This document shows positions 1 to 10,723 of a stretch of 64,000 nucleotides of DNA, piece by piece (the stretch's first letter is position 1; every line of letters begins with the position of its first letter). Source of the stretch: Hevea brasiliensis (lineage: Eukaryota > Streptophyta > Magnoliopsida > Malpighiales > Euphorbiaceae); NCBI RefSeq assembly GCF_030052815.1, contig NC_079494.1, positions 36,194,467-36,258,466 of the forward strand, read 5' to 3'. The translations under genes were made by a program, and so were the position numbers. Under the pieces are notes generated by a model. The model worked only from the letters and a program-made list of their open reading frames with translations, was not told the origin of the DNA and made no database searches.

Positions 1-537
1 TGGCAGATACTTCAGACTCTTATAGTCTGTGTATATGTAGCATTTTTCTGCATACAAGTAATGCCTCCATATCTTCAATGCAAAGATAATTGCTACTAAC
101 TCTAAATCATGAGTAGGGTAATTCTTTTCATATGGCCTTAACTGCCTGGAAGCATATGTGACCACTTTCCCTTCTTGCATGAGTACACACCCTAACCCAT
201 TGTGTGAGGCATCACTGTAGACTACAAAGTCTTTTCCAGACATTGGCTATGTTAACACTGGTGCCTTTGTCGACATAGCCTTCAGCCTCTCAAAACTGGC
301 TTGACACTTGTCATTCCAGTCAAATTTCATATTCTTGTGTAGTAATTTGGTCATTGGAGCAGCTATAAGGGAAAATCCCTTTACAAATCTTCTATAATAT
401 CCAGCTAACCCCAAGAAACTTCTGAACTCAGTTGTATTGTTGGGAGGCTTCCATTTCATCACTGCTTCAATCTTTTTGGGATCCACTCTAATCCCTTCAG
501 CTGATACTACATGTCCAAGGAATGCAATCTCATTCAA
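1..537 (-). pseudogene. E1 pol: RT thumb and RNase H, broken
   Basis: This continues the reverse transcriptase from 538 after one in-frame stop (TAG at the Trp codon that follows KCEF in related copies). The frame 247-537 carries [15 protein letters not shown] and [18 protein letters not shown], the RT-to-RNase H connection typical of Ty3/gypsy. A further stop near 246 precedes [16 protein letters not shown] and [19 protein letters not shown], which contain the first catalytic Asp of RNase H (YSDAS) and the TD motif. The domain is incomplete only because the window ends. Confidence 0.85.
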
Positions 538-1293
538 CTAGAACTCACACTTGGACAATTTAGCATACAGTTTCTTCTCTTTTAGAGTTTGCAGAACAAT
601 TCTGAAATGCTCATCATGTTCTTCTTTATCCTTGGAATACACCAGGATGTCATCAATGAAGACCACTACGAACCGATCTAAGTATGGATGGAAGATACGG
701 TTCATAAGGTCCATGAATGCTGCTGGAGCATTTGTTAACCCAAATGGCATCACCAGGAATTCATAATGCCCATACCGGGTTCTAAATGCAGTCTTAGGCA
801 CATCTGCATCCTTAACCCTTAGCTGATGATACCTTGATCTGAGATCAATCTTAGAAAACACACCGGCTCCCTTCAACTGATCAAACAAATCATCAATTCT
901 AGGAACCGGATACTTGTTCTTCACTGTTACTCTGTTTAACTGTTGATAGTCAACACATAACCTCAGTGTCCCATCTTTCTTCTTTACAAATAGTACTGGA
1001 GCTTCCCACGGTGACACACTGGGGCGTATGAACCCCTCGTCTAGTAATTCTTGTAGTTGGATTTTTAACTCTTTCAATTCAACAGGTGCCATCCTATATG
1101 GAGTAATTGAAATTAGAGCTGTACCCGACATAATCTCAATAGCAAATTCAACTTCCCTTTCTGGTGGCAAACTAGGTAATTCCTCAGGAAATACCTTAGA
1201 GAAATCCCTTACTGTGGTTATGTCAGACAAGTCAAGTTTACCCTGCCTAGTTTCAACCACGTGTGCTAGATAGGCTTCACACCCTTTTCTCAA
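538..1293 (-). pseudogene. E1 pol: Ty3/gypsy reverse transcriptase
   Basis: This 251-residue open stretch holds the protease-RT linker ([19 protein letters not shown], residues about 30-47) and the RT fingers and palm ([35 protein letters not shown]). The catalytic box is [14 protein letters not shown] near residue 215. The usual RSGYHQ motif reads RSRYHQ, a Gly-to-Arg change at a conserved position. The stretch ends at a TAG where relatives have Trp. It is offset by one base from the protease frame upstream, so the polyprotein is broken at about 1290-1345. Confidence 0.88.
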
Positions 1294-2024
1294 CCATCTC
1301 CTTGCAACTGTAGCTGAGATGACATTGGATAAGAAATAACTGTTATTTCTTCGTTCTCAGCAGTTTTCAGAAAGATTCTCTTCAATTTAAAATCTACTAT
1401 TGGTTGATGATGGGATAACCAGTCCATTCTTAAAATCACGTCAAACTCATGGAAAGGCAGTTCGATTAAGTCTGTTGAGAACTCTTCCACTTGAATCTTC
1501 AATGGACAGCCCTTATAAACCTTGTTTACTACCACACTGTGGCGTAACGGATTTGTGACTATGATGTCTTGGTCACTTTCCTCTACTGGTATTCCCTTTT
1601 CTACGGGCAGTTTGATACAAATATATGAATGAGTAGATCCAGGATCCACTAATGCATGCACGAAAGTATTATAAAGGAGGAACGTACCCTTGATGACATA
1701 TGGAGCATCCTGTTCATCCTGTGCCATTATAGCATAGGCTCTGGCTGGTTTTACGCATACGCTCTCTCCAGACTCGACACGTGTTTTACGTGAAATGCTG
1801 TGCCTACCCCTTGGAGCTAGATGGGCAGGCCTATCAGTTAATACCGGAGTGGATGTAGCAGTTCTGCAAGGACAATCTAGGACTAGGTGGTCTGTAGATC
1901 CACACCGTAAACAAGCACCTATCATCCTCCAACATTCACCCTTATGCCATTTTTGGCAATGTGGGTAAGCAACAGATACTGTTGGGGCTGGTCCCCTGTA
2001 CCCTGTCCCTGGAGAGCTAGCCAT
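1290..2024 (-). pseudogene. E1 gag C-terminus (zinc knuckle) and aspartic protease
   Basis: A 244-residue open stretch. Near residues 37-50 it has CLRCGSTDHLVLDC, an intact CX2CX4HX4C nucleocapsid knuckle. It continues through a linker to VDPGSTHSYI near residue 130, the retropepsin-like active site (D-x-G-S/T), then DVILRMDWLSHHQP, the conserved ILGMDWL-type block with Gly changed to Arg. The frame then slips by one base near 1320-1345 and stops at 1290, before the [11 protein letters not shown] linker that continues into RT. In an intact copy it would mature Gag-Pol in the virus-like particle; this copy cannot. Confidence 0.8.
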
Positions 2025-2649
2025 TGAAGGGGTGGACTGGCCTCTCCTTGGTGCAAACTGAGATTTGGGCCTCTGTGACTGACCCTGACTTGGTGCTCTA
2101 CTGAAACTCTAAGTAGGTGAACCTCTGAATTTTTTACTAAGGGCAGAAGATGTACCGGTCTGACCCTGACCTCTTTTCTGCTATCTGTCCCTTCTGTTCT
2201 GCTCATTCATTCTAACTTTTTCAACCTTCAGTCCAGCTTCCACTAACTTGGCAAACTCTGTAATCCCCAAGGCTGTAATCATTAATTTAATGTTATCATT
2301 GAGTCATTCCTCAAATCTCTTACATCTTTCTGCCTCATTAGGAACTATTTCCCGCCCATAGTGGCTCAGTCTGACAAATTCTCTTTCATATTTAGCCACT
2401 GTCAGCTGTCTCTAGCGTAGGGTAATTAACTCCCTTCTCTTCTCTTCCAGGTATACACTGCCCACATACTTCTTTCTGAACTCAGTGAGAAAGAAATCCT
2501 AAGTTATTTGTTCTGGTGGCACCTCACTAGTCACTGTATCCCACCATTGGTATGCATCATCTTGTAGTAGTGATACAACAGCTTCTAAATTCTGCTCTGG
2601 AGTACAATGAAGTTATTTCAAAACTCTTCATTGTTTTGGACACTTATCA
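2025..2649 (-). pseudogene. E1 gag core remnant, N-terminus deleted
   Basis: Minus-strand translation gives a recognisable gag core with scattered stops: LHCTPEQNLEAVVSLLQ followed by DDAYQWWDTV, equivalent to LQGDAYDWWKT in E3, E5 and E9. The Arg/Gln/Ser-rich stretch before the zinc knuckle lies at 2030-2210. Homology stops near 2640-2650, where LTR sequence begins, so residues before about position 110 of a normal gag are missing. I see no start codon for this copy. Confidence 0.7.
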
Positions 2650-3525
2650 CTTTTGAAGCCTATCAAAACTTCACCAAATCTTGTTTTTCTTGTTGCCAAT
2701 ATCTTCCCCAAGGTAAGTAGGCAAGCTTTAATGAAAGAACTAAGTAGAAATGGTGGCTTAATCATGCACCCATGGAGGTTGCATGTGGGGCAGCCATGGT
2801 GATTTCCATGGTGAACTTCATTTCGGCAAGGTGAAGTAGAATGAAGAAGAAGATGATAATGAGTGCTATCTGCTATCCCAAGGCTTAGATAAGTGTCTCA
2901 ATATCCAATTTAGTGGAGCACTACGTTCTTTTTAATGTTTAATTAGTTAAAGTTTCCTTATTTGCTCATTTAGCTCCATTCTTTTATTATTTATACATTG
3001 TATCCTATTTTAATTTTTCATGATATTTCCTAAGTGCAATGTCATTTATTCTTAATGGAAATTGAGGTCAAAAGGCAGCTCTTGGTGTCAAATGACTAAA
3101 ATGCCCCACTTCGGGTTATATTCCCAATTTTCTGTAACACTAATTTTTGTCTGTTTCTTGATTTTTTATTTTTCTTTGTTTTAATTTATTAATTTTTCTT
3201 TGATATTTTTAGTATTAATTACATTTCAATAAACCTTTATTTATGTTTTAAAATTAAATTTCAAGGGTTTCCCGCGGTCCTGGGGTCGGCAATGGCCTTC
3301 CCGGTGCGGTCACCCATCGCAGCGGTGCTGGCTCATTTAACTTAGCTTCATTTTCTCTCTTTCACTTTTTTTTAATTTTTCTTGTATTTTCTTTTTATTT
3401 ATTTCATCATTATATGTCTGTTCACTATCACCAAAGTGTAGTTCCAGACATCCTGACTTGCCTGGACTGATATTTGGCCACTGGAGCCACAGAACATACA
3501 GAACACGTACAATGGGAATGTTACA
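2650..3525 (-). repeat. E1 5' LTR, first ~875 bp only
   Basis: This reads on the minus strand from TGTAACATTCCC at 3525. It contains the GC-rich block AGCGATGGGTGACC-like at about 3300-3340 (here tGCGATGGGTGACC) and the motif at 3087-3107 corresponding to GGGGCATTTTAGTCATTTG. It matches the first ~900 bp of the E5 and E9 LTRs in order but with much divergence. It is truncated at the low-coordinate end by the deletion into gag. No gene is seen in it. Confidence 0.75.
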
Positions 3526-4364
3526 CTTTGGCACTTAAGATTAGGTCATGTTGCAAAAGATAGGATTGCAAAATTGGAGAAAATGGGGATTTTATCCTCA
3601 TTGGGTTCTAAACTTATTCCAACTTGTGAATCCTTCCTTCAAGGCAAAATGACTAGATCACCCTTTGTTGGACAAGGACTAAGAGCTAAAAATATTATGG
3701 AGCTAATACATAGTGATGTATGTGGTCGATTTAAGGAAATGGCTAGAGACAGTTTTCATTACTTTATTAAATTTACTAATGATAAATCAAGGTTTGGGTA
3801 TTTGTATTTGATGAAATACAAACATGAATCCTTTAAAAAGTTCAAAGAATTTAAATCTGAAGAAGAAAATCAAACAGGAAAAAGTATTAAAACTCTTCAA
3901 TCAGATCATGGAGGTGAATACTTAAGTACTGAATTTGATGAATACTTGAAAGAGCATGGCATTGTTTTCTAGCTGACTCCTCCAGGAACACCACAGTTGA
4001 ATGGTGTATCTGAAAGGAGAAATCGTACCCTATTAGATATGGTGCGTAGTATGATGAGCTATACTGATATATCAATCTCCTTCTGGGAATTTGCATTAGA
4101 ATCAGCTTTGCATATTCTGAATAGGATTCCATCAAAATCAGTTTCTTCCACACCTTATGAGATATAAAAAAACCAAGTCTTTAGCATGTTAAGATTTAGG
4201 GTTGTCCAGCTTATATCAAAAAGCTGAACACTAATAAATTGGAAACCAGATCAGAAACGGGTCGATTTGTTAGATATCTAAAAGAAAGCTTTAGATTTTA
4301 CTTTTATTTGCCAACACCACAAAAGGTTGTGGTAAGAAAAGATGCCATATTTCTTGAACAATAG
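3526..4364 (+). pseudogene. E2: Ty1/copia integrase fragment
   Basis: Closely related to E12 positions ~56450-57300. It starts inside the GAG-pre-integrase zinc-binding part (LRLGHVA-like) and then carries the integrase core: HSDVCGRFK (first Asp), LQSDHGGEYLST (second Asp) and NGVSERRNRT (Glu). The open frame 3574-3972 ends at TAG where relatives have Gln. After this the frame resumes with LTPPGTPQLNGVSERRN, and a small deletion removes the WHGRK segment near 4166. Both ends are cut by gypsy insertions: E1 starts at 3525 and E3 starts at 4365. Confidence 0.85.
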
Positions 4365-6457
4365 TGTAACACCCCTATTTGCATAGCCTGGTATATTTCA
4401 CTATTTCGGTGACCGGAGTCAAACCAGACAATTAAGGGGGATTAGAACCATACTTAAGGCAACTAGATAAGCCAAAAAAACAAATAATTAGTAATTGTCA
4501 ATTAGTTAAGTATAAATAAGAAAAACAGAACATAAAAAGTTAAACGAGCCGAGAGTCACAGCGATGGGTGACCTTCTCAAGAAGGACTGCGAAGTCAATT
4601 TAAACTCAAATTTTGAACTGTAAAATATGACGCTGCAGTTCTTAGGACTATTATGAACACAGTGGAAAAGAGAAAATTACGAAAAAGAATTGTTAAGCTA
4701 GTCAAATAATTAGGTCAGGGAGCTGAAAGAAATATTGAATTATTTGCAAATCGGGTTGAACCGGCGAGGGACAATTTGGTCAATTGACCCCGAGAGCTGA
4801 CTCCTGACCTAACTATCAAATAAAATAGGAGAAAAGAAAATTTGGAGTCGAGAATTAAATTAAAAAACTAGTAGAAAAATAAATTAAAAAAAAAAAGAAA
4901 ATGAAAAACTGAAGGGAGATGACATCATGCATGATGCCATAAACATTATAATTAATAAATTTAATTAAATTAATTTTTGGTCTTCCTAAAGACATAGAAA
5001 AAAAAAAGAAAAGAAAGAAAAAAAAATATCAAAAGTCTTCTTCAAGCCGTCTCCCATCTCTCTCTCCCTCTCCATTTCTAAAACTCCATTAAAGCTTGCT
5101 TGAAGCTTTTAAATCCCTACTAAACCCCAATTTCTCCCTTAATTACTTCATAAAACCTTACCACCCTTACTTGAGAAGGAGATTTAGCAAAGAAAGAAGG
5201 AAGAAAAAGAGGAAATTGAAGAAGGGAACATCCAAATTAAGGTTAGTGATTTAAGTTTAAAAAAATTCAGTTTACACTTTGTGTATTTAGTTCAACTAAC
5301 TTAGGAATAAACTTAAAATGAAATAAAACATTTTTGGAGGACCAAACTGAAAATTCAGCCAACTAGGGTTACTATGCATATTTAGGCAAGCTAGTATGAA
5401 TGTGGCAGTGAGATTGAGATGCTTAGATTTGGTTAAATGCAATAATTTTGTGTGGTTAGGGTTTGCCACCTAGGGTTTAGAGGCAAAAGTTTGGAGAAAT
5501 GGTTTAATGATGTATTTGATCTAGTTTGAAGTGAGAAATGGTCATTTGTGACCAAATGAAGTGTGTTGGAAGTGTTGGAGTTAAGGTTAAATTCGGATTC
5601 AATGTGGTGATGCTATTGGTAGCAGGACGAAGGTCCCTTTATGACACCAAAACTGAAAATTTACAAGTCCAATTGGTATGAGACCAATTGGGAATGAGAA
5701 TAGACACAAATTGACACAATTTTCATTCAGGAAGCATGCCCAAAAAGTGACCAAAACCTAGTGAACAAAGTGACCAAATCCGGAAATTCTCAGTCTGCCC
5801 TGTATAAACTGACCAAATGAACAGTGTTTGTTCATTTGGCCATATCTTGAGCTAGGCAGGTCTAAATGACCTGAAATTTTACTAGTGGACAGATGAGATA
5901 TAGACCTAAAACTTTCATAAAGAACACAAATCCAAATTGTGCCATTAACCAAGTCATTTGGCCACCCAAAATTGGTGACTTAAAATTGCCAGAACCAAAA
6001 TTTGCCCAGAAATCTGGGTTAAGTCTAATCCGGTAGCCAGGGTTCAAATGGCTATAACTTGAGTTACAAAACTCCAATTGGAGTGATTCAAAAAGGAGAA
6101 TAAACTTAAGACATTAGGGAACATTTTGTATGAAGGAAGTTTTGTCAAATTCTAACAGTAAAATGACCAATGGAACAGTGCAACTTAAGACACCATAACT
6201 GAAAATTTACAAATTTGCCTAAAAGACTTAGAATTTGAGTAAGCAACCAAAGCCAACAAATTTAGTGACCAAATGTGGTATGTGGGTGAAGTTGGAATTC
6301 CCATACCTATTAAGCCTTAGAAAGTCAACAAATTGACTTGAATAGTATAGTGAATAGTAACCCTGAAACATAAAATTTAAATAACGTCAAGTTTAGCACA
6401 TTAGAGCTAGGTATAAGTGAATGTAAATTTATTTTTGGACTAATGATGAGTTATGAT

Positions 6458-6488
6458 ACTGAAACACTGTGAAATTATGTGTTTCAGT
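6458..6488 (+). other. LTR hairpin ACTGAAACAC/GTGTTTCAGT, E3 copy
   Basis: Perfect 10-bp arms at 6458-6467 and 6479-6488 around an 11-nt loop, about 610 bp upstream of the second hairpin. Confidence 0.85.
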
Positions 6489-7096
6489 GGAAAAGAACAC
6501 CGAAAAAGAACTCGAGGAATCGAGTCAAGGCCAAGAGGTGACTCGCTTAAGGTTTGTGCATAACGTATAATTTCTGTAAATTATCTTCTACATATTATTT
6601 TGAATAATTTGAAATAGTGAACTGTGACATTTTTATGATGCTTTGATTTAAATTGTCGAAAGTTATTGTGTATATTTGAAATGGCAATGTTTAGTAAATT
6701 GTTAAGATAAGTTTTGAAACCACAGTGTCATGACCATATATTTGAGCACCTCACTAGCATGACTAGTGGGGGTAATCAGTTTTGAATTTTGATTCCTTCT
6801 CTAGCTGAAGTGTTGAGGCGTGTGCCAGTAGGAGAAGAAATTGAATGGATATCCATATATTTGCTAGCCTTGTGATGTGACTTCTCCTTAGCCTATGGCT
6901 ATTGAGATTACATTTGTTTCGAATGGCATGATACAACTGTGGGTTTTATGAAATGTGTTTTGGCACTTCAAAATGAACTTGTTTGGATTAAAATCTCATA
7001 TTTCATGTTTTGAATTTAATTCTCATGTTCAGTTCAATTTTTGAATAAATGTGTTTTAAATTCTGCATAAAGATTATTTTAGTATATTGTGCACCA

Positions 7097-7114
7097 TTGA
7101 GTCCTAGTACTCAG
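7097..7114 (+). other. Covarying LTR hairpin, E3 copy
   Basis: Stem TTGAGT/ACTCAG with loop CCTAGT, between GTGCACCA and CGATAACTG. The outer pair is U-G in RNA. Confidence 0.7.
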
Positions 7115-7855
7115 CGATAACTGTTATTGCTGTCGCAGATATATAGACTAGAGGAGCAGCAGACTGAGTTGCTAAAGATTGAGGACCTATCTGCTTGAAG
7201 TTATAGAGTATAATTTATACCCTGACTGTAAATATTTATTTTGATATATATAAGGCACATAAATGTATGGACATGTGAAAATGGGTCTTGAGCAGCTTGT
7301 ACAAGTTTGTAATAAATTTTAGTTTGAATTTCTCTTAATGTAAATTTTTGCAATGATGTATATAAAATATTTTGTCATTAATAAAATATGAATGGTAGTA
7401 TTTTATTTTAAATTAAATGAAATTCATTAATGGTATTTTGATGATTGTTGGATATTAGAAAGGGTGGATTTGAATTTTGGAAGTTGATAAATGTGTTGAA
7501 ATTGATTCAGATGGTTGTGAATTTGAAGAAGTTGTTGAGAAAAATTATTGGAAGTGCTTTTTTTCAGGTATTTGAAGAACTATTTTCCCAAAATACAGAT
7601 GGAACTTTGCCGAAATTTTTATAGAATTTGCGGAAAAATAAAATGGGCCAAAAATTTCAACTAGCTTTCAATTTTAATTAAATGTTTTGATACCAACTAG
7701 AAAATGCTCACCACTTAACAAAAGTAAAAAAAATTGTTTTAAAATCCCTTGTAGGGTACTTAATGAGTTATCGGTAGGTGAAGTTCGGTAGTTCGTTAGG
7801 TATTCTACGGGATCATGTTATACCTTACAGAGGGGTAAGGTGTGACATATTTTAG

Positions 7856-7869
7856 TGGTATCAGAGCAA
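7856..7869 (+). other. E3 primer binding site (tRNA-Met type)
   Basis: TGGTATCAGAGCAA, complementary to the 3' end of plant initiator tRNA-Met, the usual primer for minus-strand DNA synthesis in this clade. It lies 8 bp after the LTR end, as in E5. Confidence 0.9.
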
Positions 7870-8035
7870 ATTTTTGAAGTATGTTTTAACCTATGAATTT
7901 GCGTCTTTCCTTATTAAGTACAACTGCTCAATGTCCATATTTATTACATACAGTGCATTATATCATAAATATGAACTAACGGAGGGAAATCTCCATGTGT
8001 TATTTGTTTAGGAGATACCCTAACTTCAGACTGAA

Positions 8036-9250
8036 ATGGAAGAAAGGGATCGCTCAGTCGAGCAATCTGTTGAAGTTGAACCACACGGGGAAGCCCCAGC
8101 TTTACAGAATGTCAGTGGGTCAGTAGCACCAACCCCACAAATGTCGCAGTTTCCTGCATAGTTCGCACAGCAGATGGCTGCGACGTTTCAACAAATGGCT
8201 AGAGGTATGCCTACTTAAGCTTTACCCCAGACACCTATGGCACAACCACTGCCTCCAGCCATATAGTATGATAAGTTATTGAAGAATGGGGCTACAGAAT
8301 TTTAGGGTACAGTAGACCCGCTTGAGGCAGAGCAATGGCTTAAAAGAATGGATAGAGTGTTCAAGAAGCTACACTGCCAAGATGAATTGAAGTTTGAATA
8401 CTCTGTGTCACTACTGCAAGGGGATGCATATGATTGGTGGAAGACTATCCCCCACAGCTTAGCTGAACCACCAGTACTAACCTAGGATGACTTCATCAGA
8501 GAATTTAGACAGAAATACATCCCAGATGCATATATTGATCAGAAATTGCAAGAATTTTTGAGCTTGAAACAAGGGAACCGATCAGTGGCAGAGTATGAGA
8601 GGGAGTTCTCCCGCTTAAGTCATTATGCTGGGAGTCTCCTTTCTACCAGCAAGGAAAGATGCAAGAGATTTGAGACTGGTTTGAAGCCTAGTTTGAGAAT
8701 GCAAGTAGTGGGATTCAGACACGGTAATTTTTCAGAACTCATGTCTCAAGCACTTGGGTTAGAAAGGATTGAATCAGAAGTGACCCCAACAAAAGAAAAA
8801 TCAGAAAAAGTTGAAAAATCAGAGAAAAACAAGGGGGAAAAATCAGTAGAGCTGAGTTCTGGTGGTACCTCTGGAAAGAAGAAGAAATTTAGTGGACCCA
8901 GCAGGGGTCGAGGTGGAAGATTTGGAAGGGGCCGATTTTATGGACAAAAACCCCTTAGGTCTGGTCAGCAGTCGAGCAGGGGTTCATATCCTGCCTGCCT
9001 CTATGAGACTTGTGGCAAGATTCATTGGAGAGAATGCTATTGGGCCACTGGAGCCTATTTTAACTGTGGAGGCAAGGGCCATTTCGCAAAAGACTGCACT
9101 AGTGCTCCTAAATATGGTCCAGATCCTCCTACTGTCGAAGGATCTATTCAGAGTCCTGCTCCCAAAGGTTCCCAATCAGTTAGCAGAGGAAGAGGCGGAG
9201 GTAGAGGCACTACTTCTAGCAGCCAGGGCACTGTTGGTCAGTCAGCATAA
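8036..9250 (+). pseudogene. E3 gag, degraded
   Basis: The ATG at 8036 starts MEERDRSVEQSVEVE, matching the E5 and E9 gag starts. Five in-frame stops fall before 8546, including TAG for Gln near 8159 and TAG for Trp in the LT-W-DDF block. The longest clean stretch is 8546-9250, from the end of the gag core (LSLKQGNRSVAEYEREFSRLSHYAG) through a Lys/Glu-rich and Arg/Gly-rich region. The knuckle reads YFNCGGKGHFAKDC: the first of the three Cys ligands is Tyr, a one-base change, so it should not bind zinc normally. The frame ends in TAA at 9248. Confidence 0.85.
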
Positions 9251-9739
9251 GGAAGTGTTTCAGCCAGAGTTTATACGATGAGATAACGAGAAGAGGCTGA
9301 GACTTCTGATGTTGTAGCTGGTACATTCTCTATCCTAATCAAGAAGTATTTGTGTTATTTGATCCGGGTTCAATCCATTCATATGTTAGTGCTAGCATAG
9401 TCAGTTCACTTGTTGTTCCATGTGTCCAAATGGGTTTTGAAGTGCTAGTAACTAGTCCGTTAGGACAAGAGGTCTGGGTCAACAAAATTTATAGGGACTG
9501 TCCTTCGGTGATCCATGTCAGATTTGAATGAAATGACCTTCAGAGAGTATGATATTATCTTGGGCATGGATTGGTTAGCCAGGCATCACGCCATGATTGA
9601 CTGTAGATTGAAGACAATCACTTTTGGTCTCCCTCTATACGGTGATGTGGTAATACATGGGGAGAGGCATTTACTGCCATCAAACATCATTTCTACTGCA
9701 CTAGCCAGAAGGATGATCAAATAATGGTGTGAAGCATAC
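9251..9739 (+). pseudogene. E3 protease region, degraded
   Basis: This follows the gag frame after TAA at 9248 and another TAA where relatives have Gln (the REEAETSDV block). A frameshift near 9335 precedes FDPGSIHSYVSAS, the retropepsin active-site block. A second shift near 9510 leads to the clean stretch 9515-9724 with REYDIILGMDWLARHHAMIDC, the conserved C-terminal half. A TAA at 9722 interrupts the linker ([11 protein letters not shown]) into RT. Nothing here could be translated as one protein. Confidence 0.8.
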
Positions 9740-10723
9740 TTGGCACATGTGATAGACACCCAAGTGGGGAGTCTAGCTCTGAGGGACATCCCTACTGTAT
9801 GTGACTTTTCGGATGTGTTTCCTGATGAATTGCCAGAATTACCTCCAGAAAGAGAGGTGCAGTTTGAGATTGATGTTATGCCTGGTGTGGACCCAATCTC
9901 CATAACACCATATAAAATGGCACCTGCAGAATTGAAAGAATTGAAAGTGCAGTTGCAAGAGCTGCTTGACAAGGGCTTTATCCGCCCTAGTGTGTCACCT
10001 TGGGGAGCACCAGTGTTGTTTGTAAAGAAGAAGGATGGCACTCTCCGGTTATGCATTGACTATCGATAGTTGAATAAGGTGACAATAAAGAATTAGATAT
10101 CTATTACCCCACATTGATGACTTGTTTGATCAGTTAAGGTGTGCAGCTGTGTTCTCCAAAATTGACATGAGATCAGGTTATTATCAGCTGAAAGTACAAG
10201 AGCAGAGTATTCCTAAAACTGCCTTCAGAACCCGCTATGGCCATTATGAGTTCTTGGTCATGCCATTCGGGTTGACTAATACTCTGGCTGCTTTTATGGA
10301 TCTGATGAACACTATCTTCAAAGCATACCTCAACCAGTTTGTTGTGGTATTTATTGATGATATATTGGTCTATTCGAGGAATGCAGAAGAGCATGATAGA
10401 CATCTGCGGATTGTACTGCAGACTTTGAGGGAGAAACAGCTATATGTCAAATTGTCGAAGTGTGAATTTTGGCTGAAGGAAATATCATTCTTGGGGCATG
10501 TAGTATCAGAAGAGGGCATTAAGGTAGATCCAAGTAAGATAGAAGCTTTCCTTAATTAGAGGCCACCCAGAAATATCATAAGATTCGTAGTTTTCTGGGT
10601 TTAGCTGGATACTACTGTCGATTTGTGAAGGGATTCTCCATCTTGGCATCTCCATTGACCAAGCTACTTCGAAAAGATGTGAAATTTTAGTGGACGGATA
10701 AATGGCAACAGAGTTTTGATGAA
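9740..10723 (+). pseudogene. E3 reverse transcriptase, interrupted
   Basis: The linker and fingers lie at 9740-10069 ([36 protein letters not shown]). A TAG replaces Gln of the DYRQLNK motif, and a single extra base near 10095 shifts the frame. The palm at 10122-10559 is clean, with [14 protein letters not shown] and the catalytic [17 protein letters not shown] for Trp at 10557 and further breaks at 10580-10690 disrupt the thumb ([13 protein letters not shown]). The domain order is normal for Ty3/gypsy. Confidence 0.87.

Larger units (their letters stand above)
1..3525 (-). mobile_element. E1: Ty3/gypsy retrotransposon, 5' part, runs off left edge
   Basis: On the minus strand the order is 5' LTR fragment, gag, zinc knuckle, protease, reverse transcriptase and start of RNase H, cut by the window edge. 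The LTR starts at 3525 (reads TGTAACATTCCC on the minus strand), directly against copia sequence, so E1 inserted into E2. About 875 bp of LTR is followed at once by the middle of gag near 2650, so one deletion removed the rest of the LTR, the primer site and the gag N-terminus. Several in-frame stops and a frameshift make it non-functional. The protein is related to E3 and E9 but clearly diverged, so it is a separate family, probably chromoviral. Confidence 0.85.
4365..7847 (+). repeat. E3 5' LTR (3,483 bp)
   Basis: The LTR begins TGTAACACCCC at 4365 and ends GGTGTGACA at 7847, with the primer site 8 bp further on. There is no gene in it. In order it holds a GC-rich block with AGCGATGGGTGACC (about 4545-4600), a degenerate TTTGGTCAATTGACC motif (4769-4788), the dyad CCAATTGG-N7-CCAATTGG (5669-5691), two copies of a repeated module around 5836-5935 and 6047-6150, a 10-bp-arm hairpin (6458-6488) and a second hairpin (7097-7114). 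The sequence just before it (AATAG) is the likely left target duplication; the right copy is missing. Confidence 0.88.
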
